64,000 bases of DNA from Lysinibacillus sp. PLM2 (GCA_023168345.1 AP025689.1:2926001-2990000); one strand, 5' to 3'. Positions 27,961 through 37,371 are shown, counted from the stretch's first letter. Numbers and translations: made by a program. The notes: generated by a model from the sequence alone, not told the origin.

Positions 27961-28506
27961 TGATTCGAGCTATATTAGCTCATAAGTAAACTATTGGATG
28001 ATCAAAACTAGTATGTTTCTTCAAAGTGATAGTTTCATAGATGATTAATTCTCTACAACACCGCCTTTTCAATATTCTGAAAAATCGTTAAACTTAATTT
28101 ACCTATTTTCAAAACAAAAATCAATACCTTTGTTAAAAATTATCACATTATATTTCTTTTAGCATAAGATTACGACCTATTCATGTCATATAAAGTGACA
28201 CGAAATTTCCCTCTTACGTTTTCCTTATAGATTGTTTATAAAAAATGAACTTTCATAGATTTATTAAACTGTCTGAACATCCTATTTTCTTCTTAAATTA
28301 CATTGTTGATAACAATTATTGAACTCCTGAATCTGTTTATTAAAGATTCTGAATTTTATTGACACTATTGAAGTTCAGTGTTATTCTTTTTTTAATTTTC
28401 CATTCCAAAAATTTTCCGTATTGTAGATAATATTAAAGAACACTTTATTAAAACCTGATAGTTTAAGTTAAACAAGTTTAGAAACTTATAAGAAAAGGTG
28501 ATCTTA
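27961..28506. other. Divergent regulatory region before the M20 peptidase gene
   Basis: AT-rich, no gene. Apart from the M20 gene promoter at 28359-28387 and a leader of roughly 110 bases after it, nothing specific was recognised between the operators and the promoter. Confidence 0.5.
28359..28387 (+). promoter_or_regulatory. Sigma-A promoter of the M20 peptidase gene
   Basis: Perfect TTGACA -35 (28359-28364), 17-base spacer, TATTCT -10 (28382-28387). Confidence 0.75.
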
Positions 28507-30156
28507 ATGAATAGTCTACAATGGAATACGCCAGAAAAATTACGTGCTTTATTATGTGAATTAGTTAGTTGGGAAAGCAGGACACATACTGAAGGTGAAC
28601 GTAGCTTCCCTTATAAATTACAACAAAAATTAAGAGAATTAACTTATTTCAAAAAGCAACCTGAATACTTATTACTAAATGCGGCTGATCACGGTCGAAA
28701 TTTTGTAACAGCTTTATACAAACATCCCTCAGCAAAAGATACAATTGTTTTGATTAGTCATTTTGACACTGTTCAAACTGAAGAATATGGCGATTTAGAA
28801 GAACTTGCATTTCATCCAGAATTATTAACAAAAGAGCTAATGAAACGAAAAGATAATTTAAAAGAGGATGCAAGAATCGATTTAGAATCTGGTGAATACT
28901 TGTTTGGTAGAGGAACAATGGATATGAAGATGGGTTTAGCCCTTCATATGTCTCTACTTGAAACGGCAATATCTGAGAATTGGCCTATCAATCTATTATT
29001 AGTAACTGTACCAGATGAAGAAGTAAACTCTGCTGGAATGCGTGAGGCTGTTAAAACGTTAGTTACTTTACGTGATCAGTTTGATCTCTCCTATAAACTA
29101 TTTTTAAATGGTGAGCCATCTTTCTCACAAAAACCAGGTGATGAAAATTATTATATATACAGTGGATCCATCGGTAAGGTAATGCCTGCTGCTCTTTTCT
29201 ACGGGAAAGAAACTCATGTTGGTGAACCTTTAAAAGGGATGACTGCAAACTATATTGCTTCTTATCTCACTCAATTAATGGAGTGGAATCCGCTTTTCAA
29301 TGAAACGGATCGCGGTGAAAGAACGCCACTACCAGTTTCTTTACAACAAAAAGATTTGAAAACACAATATTCAACGCAAACCCCTTATCGTGCAGTAGCC
29401 CTTTACAATGTCTTTTTAATGAAGAAAACGGCTAGCGACATTATGAATTTATTTGAAGAAATTGCACAAGAGGCTGCTAGAAGATGTAACGAGTCGTATA
29501 AAGCATTGTGTGAGCAAGAACAAGTCGAAGGTATTGGCGAAGTTCGTGTCATACGATATAAAGATTTATATACTTATGCCCAAAACAAATTAGGTAAAGA
29601 CCAAGTTGAAAAATTAGTTAACGATGTGGAAAGTAATGAACAATGGGATGAAAGAGAAAAATCTCTTCGTATCGCAGATGGTCTCATGATTCGTTGTAAG
29701 GAATTAGCACCAGCAATCATCATATTGTTTGCACCACCATATTACCCAGCTGTTAATTCATCTGATGATCCATTAATCAGAGATATTGCTCAATATGTAA
29801 AAGATCTTGCTGCAAAGGAATTTGATATAAAAGTAAATCAAATTCATTACTTCAATGGCCTTTGTGATTTAAGTTATGTAAATTACAACGATGAATCAGA
29901 TGGTTGGTCTGCCTTTGAAGAAAATACGCCAGTTTGGGGAAATACTTATAGCATCCCATTCAAGGAAATGAGCCAGCTTCAAGCTCCAGTGTTAAATATT
30001 GGGCCATTCGGTAAAGATGCACATCAAAGTACAGAACGACTTCATATTCAAAACGCTTTTGTTCAAACTCCTTTAATATTAAAAAGTTTAATTAAGCGTA
30101 TGATGGAACAACAAGGCGAATCTTCAAATGCTTCCAATGAGGAATCCCTTGTTTAA
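28507..30156 (+). CDS. M20 family metallopeptidase, RocB-like
   Basis: Large M20 amidohydrolase-fold protein of 549 residues. Metal-site motifs of the family are present: LISHFDTVQ, GRGTMDMKMGLALHMS and the Glu pair in VTVPDEEVNSAG. The C-terminal part has FGKDAHQSTERLH with a late metal His. Length and overall sequence follow RocB of B. subtilis, a protein of arginine/ornithine utilisation whose exact reaction is unsettled. AAGGTG precedes the ATG at 28507; a GTG three codons upstream is part of that ribosome site. It is divergent from the peptide-transport operon, so hydrolysis of imported peptides or acyl-amino acids is a reasonable inference. Confidence 0.85.
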   Translation: MNSLQWNTPEKLRALLCELVSWESRTHTEGERSFPYKLQQKLRELTYFKKQPEYLLLNAADHGRNFVTALYKHPSAKDTIVLISHFDTVQTEEYGDLEELAFHPELLTKELMKRKDNLKEDARIDLESGEYLFGRGTMDMKMGLALHMSLLETAISENWPINLLLVTVPDEEVNSAGMREAVKTLVTLRDQFDLSYKLFLNGEPSFSQKPGDENYYIYSGSIGKVMPAALFYGKETHVGEPLKGMTANYIASYLTQLMEWNPLFNETDRGERTPLPVSLQQKDLKTQYSTQTPYRAVALYNVFLMKKTASDIMNLFEEIAQEAARRCNESYKALCEQEQVEGIGEVRVIRYKDLYTYAQNKLGKDQVEKLVNDVESNEQWDEREKSLRIADGLMIRCKELAPAIIILFAPPYYPAVNSSDDPLIRDIAQYVKDLAAKEFDIKVNQIHYFNGLCDLSYVNYNDESDGWSAFEENTPVWGNTYSIPFKEMSQLQAPVLNIGPFGKDAHQSTERLHIQNAFVQTPLILKSLIKRMMEQQGESSNASNEESLV

Positions 30157-30177
30157 TTAAATAAAATGGATAAAAAG

Positions 30178-30207
30178 AAGACCTGTCTGACTCCTTAGAC
30201 AGGTCTT
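30178..30207 (+). terminator. Terminator of the M20 peptidase gene
   Basis: AAGACCTGTCT pairs with AGACAGGTCTT around GACTCCTT; the U-tract is short (TTTAA). Confidence 0.75.
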
Positions 30208-30420
30208 TAACATTTAGTCAAACTCTCTGTTTCGAGTTTGGCTATTTTTCTTTGCTGTTTTTGGATGAGAAATTCTCGTATTGGTTCAGTTATGGGTGGA
30301 GTATAACTAGTTTGGGGACGGGGCTCTGTGAAGAATATGTTGGTTGAGGGGAAGGAAACAGTGAAGTTTTTAAATTAACTCACAAACGAAAGTGGACATT
30401 TCATTGAAAATAATCTTTTT

Positions 30421-31328
30421 GGGAACTTTCATCTGGAAAGTGACCGAACTTTTACAAATTAATTAAGTTCGGGAACTTTTTATCCCGAAAGTGACCTTTT
30501 TATTGTAAGCATTGATTGTTTTGGGAACTTTTTATCCAGAAAGTGACCTTTTTATTGTAAGCTTTCATTATTTTGGGAAATTTTCATCCCGAAAGTGACC
30601 TTTTTATTGTAAGCATTGATTGTTTTGGGAACTTTTCATCCCGAAAGTGACCTTTTTATTGTAAGCATTGGTTGTTTTGGGAACTTTTTATCCCAAAAGT
30701 GACCTTTTTATTGTAAGCATTGATTGTTTTGGGAACTTTTCATCCCGAAAGTGACCTTTTTATTGTAAGCATTGGTTGTTTTGGGAACTTTTTATCCCAA
30801 AAGTGACCTTTTTATTGTCAGCATTCATTGTTTGGGGAACTTTTCAACCCGAAAGTGACCTTTTCACTGAAATTATTCATTGTTTGGGGAACTTTTCATC
30901 CTGAAAGTGACCTTTTCATTGAAATTATTCATTGTTTTGGGAACTTTTCATCCCGAAAGTGACCTTTTCACTGAAATTATTCATTGTTTTGGGAACTTTT
31001 CAACCCGAAAGTGACCTTTTCACTGAAATTATTCATTGTTTGGGGAACTTTTCATCCTGAAAGTGACCTTTTCATTGAAATTATTCATTGTTTTGGGAAC
31101 TTTTCATCCCGAAAGTGACCTTTTCATTGTAAGTATTCATTGTTTTGGGAACTTTTCATCCCGAAAGTGACCTTTTCACTGAAATTATTCATTGTTTTGG
31201 GGACTTTTCATCCTGAAAGTGACCTTTTCACTGAAATTATTCATTGTTTGGGGAACTTTTTATCCCGAAAGTGACCTTTTCACTGAAATTATTCATTGTT
31301 TTGGGAACTTTTTATCCCGAAAGTGACC
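30421..31328. repeat. Tandem array of eighteen 52-bp repeats
   Basis: Units begin with GGGAAC (or a one-base variant) at 30421, 30471, 30523, 30575, 30627, 30679, 30731, 30783, 30835, 30887, 30939, 30991, 31043, 31095, 31147, 31199, 31251 and 31303. One interval is 50 bases and sixteen are exactly 52. The core is GGGAACTTTTCATCCCGAAA then GTGACC, containing the short inverted repeat ACTTT/AAAGT and GGG/CCC. The rest is a T-rich linker: TTTTTATTGTAAGCATTGAT-type in units 2-8 and TTTTCACTGAAATTATTCAT-type in units 9-17. 52 is not a multiple of 3 and frames are interrupted, so it is not coding. It lies between the M20 peptidase gene and the convergent small gene at 31546. Confidence 0.95.
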
Positions 31329-31354
31329 AAACTTATATAAAATAATTTCTGTTC

Positions 31355-31440
31355 AGGAACTTTCACAAACGAAAGTTCCTATTTTCCCTCAAACAATTCC
31401 CGATTTGGGAACTTTTAATTCGCGAATGTTCTCCACGCCG
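31355..31440. repeat. Diverged terminal units of the 52-bp array
   Basis: Outside the regular array the core motif recurs as a cleaner inverted repeat, AGGAACTTTC-(ACAAAC)-GAAAGTTCCT, at 31355-31380, and again as GGGAACTTTTAATTCGCGAA near 31408. On the other side, ACAAACGAAAGTGGAC lies at 30383-30398. These may be older or founder copies. Confidence 0.7.
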
Positions 31441-31545
31441 AAATTCTTGATTATATTCCGTTTAGGATTTAACCCAAAAAAAGTTCTCCTCATCAACAAC
31501 ATTTATAAAACTTTAAACAGAGGAATTAGCTACTTCCCGTCTAAC

Positions 31546-31890
31546 CTAATGAACTTCTTTGTCATTTTTATTTGCAATCTTCTTATTCATTCCTCTGTAT
31601 ATTTGCGTTTGCATAGATCCTTGTACTACATGGTCTAAAAACAGATTACCGAGCAGTTTTAAATAATCATCGTCATCATACATTTTTCTGTTTTGAATTT
31701 CCATATCTGCTAACCCTTCGTATGTTGCAAAGATAGCGTATGAATAATCATGACCGCTCATAGGAACCAAAATTTCAACCGTATGATCATATTGATCATT
31801 TCGATATTTCTTGATATCCTGTAAATTTTCGATTGCCTCTTTAAATTTTTCTTGTTTAATTTCAAAGGTTTGATAGACATAAACAGGCAT
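31546..31890 (-). CDS. Conserved hypothetical protein, possible dimeric alpha/beta-barrel fold
   Basis: 114 residues, MPVYVYQTFEIKQEKFKEAI, with AAGGAG before the ATG. I do not recognise the family. The alternating beta/amphipathic-helix pattern, with YVYQTFEIK and YSYAIFATYEGLADME, resembles small ferredoxin-like stress-barrel or NIPSNAP-type proteins. No signal peptide or cysteines; the C-terminal tail is Lys/Asn rich. It sits divergently from the LysE-type exporter gene, 116 bases apart. Confidence 0.6.
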   Translation of the reverse strand: MPVYVYQTFEIKQEKFKEAIENLQDIKKYRNDQYDHTVEILVPMSGHDYSYAIFATYEGLADMEIQNRKMYDDDDYLKLLGNLFLDHVVQGSMQTQIYRGMNKKIANKNDKEVH

Positions 31891-32006
31891 TAGCTCTACT
31901 CCTTCACTTTTTTAGCTGAGATGATATTTCAACATTTGTCCTACTTTGGTCGAGCAATGAATAGGATGGTACAGACAAGTTTCTAGTACTAAAGGAGTTT
32001 ACAATA

Positions 32007-32633
32007 ATGAATACTTTTCTTGGTTACGTTTTTTTAGGGATTTCCCTCGCTGCCCCAATTGGTCCTATCAACGCAGCACAACTAACAAAAGGAATTAACG
32101 GCGGCTTCATGCATGCTTGGCTAGTTGGATTAGGTGCGATGCTAGCAGATGCATTCTATATGTTCATTGTATATCTGGGAGTTTCCCAATTTCTTGAAAC
32201 GCCCTTTATGCAAACATTATTATGGTCATTTGGTTGTTTTGTTCTAATTTATACTGGTGTCGATAGTATTTTAAGTGCCAAAAAGAAAATAAATATGAAA
32301 TATACAAAAGGAAGAACACTTAAAAAATCATTTCTATATGGATTTTTTTTATCCCTCACCAATCCATTATCGATTCTGTTTTGGCTAGGTATTTTTGGTT
32401 CTGTACTTGTTGAAACAGTTTCAACTTACGATATGGATCATGTTATTTTATATAGCCTTGCAATTTTCGTTGGATTATTTATATGGGATATTGCAATGGC
32501 CTATATCGCGAGTAGTTTCAGAAAATTACTTAAAGCAAAGGTTCTTGGTGCGATTTCAATTTTATCCGGTATATCACTGATTGGATTTGGTATTTATTTT
32601 GGTGTACAAGCAATAAAGCTGTTATTTTTCTAA
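32007..32633 (+). CDS. LysE family amino-acid exporter
   Basis: Inner-membrane protein of 208 residues with about six transmembrane helices. The LysE/RhtB N-terminus is FLGYVFLGISLAAPIGPINA, including the conserved APIGP, and the second-half motif SLTNPLSILFWLGIFG is also present. The family exports lysine, homoserine, threonine or other amino acids; the specific substrate is unknown. AAGGAG lies 10 bases before the ATG. It converges on the APC permease gene with only 4 bases between the stop codons. Confidence 0.88.
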   Translation: MNTFLGYVFLGISLAAPIGPINAAQLTKGINGGFMHAWLVGLGAMLADAFYMFIVYLGVSQFLETPFMQTLLWSFGCFVLIYTGVDSILSAKKKINMKYTKGRTLKKSFLYGFFLSLTNPLSILFWLGIFGSVLVETVSTYDMDHVILYSLAIFVGLFIWDIAMAYIASSFRKLLKAKVLGAISILSGISLIGFGIYFGVQAIKLLFF

Positions 32634-32637
32634 ATCG

Positions 32638-34002
32638 TTATATGCCTCGTGGGAATTCGCTTTTATGTTTCTTATTTCTTTTTCGCATAAATAAAATAAC
32701 GAGTAATACTAAAACAATAAATAATATACTTACAAAAAAGCCAATACGATTCGTTTCATCAACAACAGTTCCACTTACTGCAAGTAAAATGAGAAACATT
32801 GCTACAAACCGTTTTATATGATCAAACTTTGTTGCTTTTATCAATTTAGGGAATGAAATTAAAATAAAAAACCAATTGTAAATAAGCATTAATCCAGCAG
32901 CAGTTGTAATGTATTCATATACTTGATCTGGCACTATTCTAGAAATAATAATTGAAATAATTAATACCGCTATGGTTAATGCTAATGCAAACGGTGGTAC
33001 CTTTAATTTACTTTTCTTAGCAAATAATTTAGGTGCATCGCCTTCCTCTGCCATCGTAACGAGCATACTTGTTACAGCAAATAATGATGCAGCCATTGTC
33101 GAAAAGCCTGCAATAATAATCCCCCCAATAAATACATGAGGGAAAAAGGCTAACTGATAATTTGCAAGGGCGATGACAAATGGACTTTCCTCTGCATTAA
33201 ACTGATCGTATGCTGCAAAGCCTGAAGCTAAAAAAATCGAAATTAAATAGATAGAGGTTAGCATGATTAACATTACGGTAGTGGACTTAATCACTTCATT
33301 TTTATTTTGAAGTCTCATTGATAAAATGCCCATAATTTCAATACCACCAAAAGCATAAAAACCAAATATAAGTGATGTCCATAAACCAATTATTCCATTT
33401 GCAAAAAAATCATTTAGTGTTGTAGGCAATGTAAAATCATTTACACTACCACCAAATGAACCAGAAAGGACAAGAATCGCGAGGATGATGAACATAAAAA
33501 TAGCAGCAACTTTCATAACTGCAAATATGTTCTCTACTCGTTCAAATCCTTTTGTTCCAATCAAAACGACGATAATGCCAAGTGTTGCGTAAATTGATGC
33601 TAGTATCCAAAGTGGTATGTTCGGAAACCAAAAACGAGTTAGTATGGATAAAGCAGTTAATTGACTCCCTGAAATGAGCATTTCTGAAAACCAGTACACC
33701 CAACCACTACTAAACCCTGCCCATCGTCCATATGCTTTTTTAGCATAAGATCTAAAAGATCCTTTTTGTGGATCCTGTATGAACATCTTTCCTAGCACTT
33801 CTGAGACAAGCATTGCTGTAAGTCCCGCAAGTATAAATGAAAGTATAATGGAAGGTCCAGTTTTAGAAATACCAATTCCCGAACCAAGAAAATAACCTGT
33901 TCCAATGGTACATCCAACACCAATAAGGGAGAGCTGCCACCACTTTAACTTTCCATTGCCGTTTTTATCATTTTTCCCTCCTACACGTGCTGGGATCTCC
34001 AT
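32638..34002 (-). CDS. APC superfamily amino-acid permease
   Basis: Amino-acid transporter of 454 residues with 12 predicted membrane helices. The first helix carries the substrate-site signature IGVGCTIGTGYFLGSGIGIS, with the unwound GxG segment. Further family motifs are FGGIEIMGILS and the helix-8/9 region FSTMAASLFAVTSMLV. It resembles YbxG/YdgF/AapA-type permeases of Bacillus; the substrate is not predictable. GGGAGG lies 8 bases before the ATG. It is in line with, but terminated apart from, the downstream-reading ABC transporter genes. Confidence 0.88.
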   Translation of the reverse strand: MEIPARVGGKNDKNGNGKLKWWQLSLIGVGCTIGTGYFLGSGIGISKTGPSIILSFILAGLTAMLVSEVLGKMFIQDPQKGSFRSYAKKAYGRWAGFSSGWVYWFSEMLISGSQLTALSILTRFWFPNIPLWILASIYATLGIIVVLIGTKGFERVENIFAVMKVAAIFMFIILAILVLSGSFGGSVNDFTLPTTLNDFFANGIIGLWTSLIFGFYAFGGIEIMGILSMRLQNKNEVIKSTTVMLIMLTSIYLISIFLASGFAAYDQFNAEESPFVIALANYQLAFFPHVFIGGIIIAGFSTMAASLFAVTSMLVTMAEEGDAPKLFAKKSKLKVPPFALALTIAVLIISIIISRIVPDQVYEYITTAAGLMLIYNWFFILISFPKLIKATKFDHIKRFVAMFLILLAVSGTVVDETNRIGFFVSILFIVLVLLVILFMRKRNKKHKSEFPRGI

Positions 34003-34083
34003 TAAAAACTCCCTCCCTCAGATTCCTAATTATTATGAGCTTCGGAAGGAAGTTTATGCAGATATAGGATTCAATGATAAGTA

Positions 34084-34125
34084 AAGGAGCTATTCAGAAA
34101 GGGTGTTTTCTCTGAATAGCTCCTT
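34084..34125 (-). terminator. Terminator of the amino-acid ABC transporter operon
   Basis: AAGGAGCTATTCAGA pairs perfectly with TCTGAATAGCTCCTT (15 bp) around a 12-base loop; TTTACTT follows on the minus strand. Confidence 0.75.
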
Positions 34126-34183
34126 ATGAAAAAGCATGTCCATCTTAAATTTTCCGCGAAGATTATGTAAAAAGCTTATTAAT

Positions 34184-34906
34184 TTACAACACCTTCGATA
34201 AAAAGCTTTTTGTTCGCTCTTCTTTTGGGTTGTTAAAAATTTCAGCAGGTGTTCCTTCTTCAACTAAGTAGCCATCGTCCATAAAAATTACACGATGTCC
34301 CACTTCACGTGCGAAGCCCATTTCGTGCGTTACGATAACCATTGTCATTCCTTCATGAGCAAGATCAGTCATAACTTTTAGTACCTCACCGACCATTTCT
34401 GGGTCAAGGGCTGATGTTGGTTCATCAAATAGCATCACTTTTGGCTTCATCGCTAAGGCACGAGCAATGGCAACACGTTGCTGTTGTCCTCCTGAAAGCT
34501 GATCCGGATAATTATTTTCTTTATCTTGTAGTCCGACCTTTTTCAGTAATTCCCTTGCAACTTTTTCACTTTCCTGCTTGCTTTGTTTTAATACTTGTAT
34601 AGGACCAATTGTAATGTTTTCCATAATCGTTAAATGTTTAAACAAATTAAACTGCTGGAAACACATACCGACATTTTGTCTTAATTTATGAATATTCGTT
34701 TTTGGGTTCGTTAATTCTAAACCAGCGATTTCAATTTTTCCGCTCGTTACTGTCTCAAGACCATTTAAGCAACGTAAGAAAGTACTTTTGCCACTTCCAG
34801 AAGGACCAATAACTACGACTACTTCTTGATTTTCAACTTTTGTACTAATACCTTTTAAAATCTCATTGTTCCCAAATGACTTGTGAAGGTTTTCAACGTT
34901 TATCAA
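34184..34906 (-). CDS. Polar amino-acid ABC transporter ATP-binding protein (GlnQ/TcyC-like)
   Basis: ATPase of 240 residues. Walker [14 protein letters not shown]-loop [14 protein letters not shown], signature [15 protein letters not shown], Walker [16 protein letters not shown]-loop [13 protein letters not shown]. It overlaps the permease gene by 14 bases, so coupled translation is likely. Amino-acid transporters of this class import glutamine, cystine, arginine or other polar amino acids. Confidence 0.93.
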   Translation of the reverse strand: MINVENLHKSFGNNEILKGISTKVENQEVVVVIGPSGSGKSTFLRCLNGLETVTSGKIEIAGLELTNPKTNIHKLRQNVGMCFQQFNLFKHLTIMENITIGPIQVLKQSKQESEKVARELLKKVGLQDKENNYPDQLSGGQQQRVAIARALAMKPKVMLFDEPTSALDPEMVGEVLKVMTDLAHEGMTMVIVTHEMGFAREVGHRVIFMDDGYLVEEGTPAEIFNNPKEERTKSFLSKVL

Positions 34907-35567
34907 CTTGCAGCCTCCTTTCTAGATAGCCAGCGAATTGTGAAACCACAAAAATAATAACAAAATAAATAACCCCTATGATGAGCCAAATGGAGAATGG
35001 TTCAAATGTATTCGAAATGATAATTTGTCCTCTAAACACTAAATCAATAATTCCAATTGGTGCGAGTAAGGATGTATCTTTAATTGTTTGAGCTGACTGG
35101 TTAACAAGAGGTGGAATCATACGTTTAAATGCTTGTGGTAATACAATAAAACGCATTGTTTGGAAATCCGTCATTCCAATACTTGCCGCTGCCTCTTTTT
35201 GTCCTCGATCAACTCCAAGAATTCCTGCGCGGATGATTTCTGAAATATAAGCCCCCTCATGCAATGCCAGTGTTAAGGTTGCTGCAATAATTGGATAAGC
35301 TTTTTGTCCAAACCATTCATTTAATGGCAGAAGTCCAGTTAAACCAAAAACAATAAAGAATAACTGTACTAGTAAAGGTGTAGACCTGAAAACTTCAATA
35401 TATACGGATGCTAAGCCACGCAATACTTTTGACTTTGATAGTTTCATTAAAGCTGCGATTAATCCGAAAACGACTGCAAGGACAATAGCCGCGATAGAAT
35501 AATAGATTGTTAGCTTAAGACCTTCCATAAGCATAGGAAAGTTCTCCCAAATCACTTCAAAATTCAT
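34893..35567 (-). CDS. Polar amino-acid ABC transporter permease (HisM/TcyB-like)
   Basis: 224 residues with about five membrane helices. The HisM-family N-terminus is [20 protein letters not shown], the central motif [20 protein letters not shown], and the EAA loop [30 protein letters not shown] lies just before the ATG. A single permease gene implies a homodimer. Confidence 0.93.
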   Translation of the reverse strand: MNFEVIWENFPMLMEGLKLTIYYSIAAIVLAVVFGLIAALMKLSKSKVLRGLASVYIEVFRSTPLLVQLFFIVFGLTGLLPLNEWFGQKAYPIIAATLTLALHEGAYISEIIRAGILGVDRGQKEAAASIGMTDFQTMRFIVLPQAFKRMIPPLVNQSAQTIKDTSLLAPIGIIDLVFRGQIIISNTFEPFSIWLIIGVIYFVIIFVVSQFAGYLERRLQVDKR

Positions 35568-35623
35568 TGTTCTCCCTTCTTTCTTTATTTATTGTGTACA
35601 ACTAATCTAGGAAGTTAATAAGA

Positions 35624-35664
35624 CGATTAAAAGAAATTGACTAGAGGCCAATTTCTTTTAATCG
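35624..35664 (-). terminator. Attenuating hairpin between binding protein and permease genes
   Basis: Perfect 16-bp inverted repeat CGATTAAAAGAAATTG / CAATTTCTTTTAATCG with a 9-base loop and no clear U-tract. Confidence 0.7.
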
Positions 35665-35714
35665 AAATCTCGTAAACTATTTAATTTTTTAGGAAATATA
35701 ATATTCCCACTTCA

Positions 35715-36569
35715 TTAACGGTCAATAACTACATCCTCAGGTTTTACTACACCATCGATGAAACCATTCTTTTCGCCACTTAAATATTCATCAAATAATT
35801 TTTCGTATTCGCCATTTTCTTGGAGTTTAGCCAATCCATCATTAATTTTTTGCAGAATTTCTTCTTTTTCTTTACTGATAGCGATACCATAATGTTCACC
35901 AGCTAAAATGTCACCAACAATTTGTGCTTTTGTTTCTTGAGTTTGGATATAGTTAATGTTTGATGGGTGATCATAAAGAATTGCATCAACGCCACCATTT
36001 TCAAGAGCGATGTAAGCAGTAGCAATGTCAGCATATTGCTTAATATTTTGATCATCTATACCATTTTCTACCATATAATTGTATGATGAAGTACCTTTTT
36101 GGATACCAATTAGTTTTCCATCTAAATCTTCAAAGCTATTAATTCCAGAGTCAGGATTAGCTAGAATAGAAAGTCCTGATTCATAATACGCATTTGAGAA
36201 GTTTACACTATCCATTCGTGTGCTAGTAATTGAAAGCGCCCCAACTACTACGTCAATTTGTCCCGCTTTTAACGCAGGGATTAGTCCATCGAATTGTAAA
36301 ACAGAAAATTCAACATCAAAACCTTCTACTTCAGCAATTTTCTCAATTAACGCGATATCAAACCCTGTTAGTTCACCATCTACCTCTGATTCAAATGGTG
36401 GATAAGTTGGACTTGTACCAACACGTACAACTAATTTTTCTGAATCGCCAGATGTGGAATCTGCCGAGCCCCCTGTGTTTTCCGTGGAATTCCCAGTAGA
36501 ACCACAAGCTGCTAAAAGCAATACACATCCAATTACTAGTAAAAACTTAAAAAGATAAGATTTTTTCAT
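35715..36569 (-). CDS. Polar amino-acid-binding lipoprotein (SBP_bac_3)
   Basis: Solute-binding lipoprotein of 284 residues. The start is set at the ATG 36569 because GGGGGGAAAG precedes it and the signal peptide then begins KKSYLFKFLLVIGCVLLLAACG, with lipobox LLAAC at Cys22. Family-3 motifs: RVGTSPTYPPFESEVDGELTGFDIALIEKI and DVVVGALSIT. The ligand could be cystine, glutamine or another polar amino acid; the sequence does not decide. First gene of a three-gene importer operon. Confidence 0.93.
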   Translation of the reverse strand: MKKSYLFKFLLVIGCVLLLAACGSTGNSTENTGGSADSTSGDSEKLVVRVGTSPTYPPFESEVDGELTGFDIALIEKIAEVEGFDVEFSVLQFDGLIPALKAGQIDVVVGALSITSTRMDSVNFSNAYYESGLSILANPDSGINSFEDLDGKLIGIQKGTSSYNYMVENGIDDQNIKQYADIATAYIALENGGVDAILYDHPSNINYIQTQETKAQIVGDILAGEHYGIAISKEKEEILQKINDGLAKLQENGEYEKLFDEYLSGEKNGFIDGVVKPEDVVIDR

Positions 36570-36707
36570 TTTTCTTTCCCCCCTAAATATTAAACCTGGC
36601 ATAAAACCAATTTAAAATTTCTCTTTTTAGCATCCTTCATTCTGTCGAAGCGCATAGAATTTTCATGACAGACTTATTAGAATATTTTAAAAAGTGAAAC
36701 TATCACT

Positions 36708-36737
36708 ATTATAATAGTTCTTGTTTACACATTTCAA
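36708..36737 (-). promoter_or_regulatory. Sigma-A promoter of the amino-acid ABC operon
   Basis: Minus-strand TTGAAA (36737-36732), 18-base spacer and TATAAT (36713-36708), leaving a leader of about 130 bases before the lipoprotein gene. Confidence 0.65.
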
Positions 36738-36739
36738 CA

Positions 36740-37274
36740 AATAGTTTTTTAGAAAAATAATAATAGTATAAAATTACATATTATTCTTATAATTCATATA
36801 ATTCGGATTTTTATTTTTTTGAAAGGACCGAGCTCAAATCCAATGAATAAATATGTATACAGAAATAATGAAATACCATTCAATAAAAACAATTGTTTAC
36901 TATGATTTGAATTAATATTTTTTCATTTTATCAGTATTAACATACATTTATTAAGAATAATCATAACTATATTTTAAACTCTGTTGTATATTTATGCAAT
37001 TAAAATTTTTATTTTCATATAGATTTTTTAAAGTAATCCATTCCGACATAAATTTAAATAGTACTAATTGCTTCATACTTACGATATCAAATTAAATTAT
37101 TATATTGGTAAATTCACAAGATGTTCCATAAATTTTAATGAAATAGTTATTTTAGCAATATCTCTAATCACTTTTTCTGTTATCCACAGATTTTAATACA
37201 TCAAAACCATCACTCTATCCGTCGAAATTTGACTGTATATATTATTATCGTTAGTTCAGCCTTAAGTAATTTAA
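36740..37274. other. AT-rich gene-free stretch
   Basis: No gene recognised. A 20-codon frame starting at 36843 (MNKYVYRNNE) has a weak ribosome site and no other support. Confidence 0.5.
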
Positions 37275-37350
37275 AAAGCCTATAATAGTTTTCTTTTCTA
37301 CTTTTCTTACATCATCTTAAGTAGAAAAATCAGAAACTAAAATAGGCTTT
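37275..37350 (-). terminator. Terminator of the FAH-family gene
   Basis: Minus-strand AAAGCCTAT pairs with ATAGGCTTT, with an inner stem of TTTTCTACTT and AAGTAGAAAA-type sequence; TTTTTAAATT follows. Confidence 0.75.
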
Positions 37351-37371
37351 ATTTTAAAACAAAAACTTGAT

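Noticed and set aside
30421-31328. CRISPR array
   Set aside because: The segments between cores are near-identical to each other, unlike unique spacers; no cas genes are present; and the core itself varies in several units.
31405-31638. Plus-strand open frame of 77 codons
   Set aside because: It lies antisense to the better-supported 114-residue gene at 31546-31890 and begins within the diverged end of the repeat array.
36843-36905. 20-codon frame MNKYVYRNNE in the AT-rich gap
   Set aside because: Weak ribosome site, no family resemblance, chance length.
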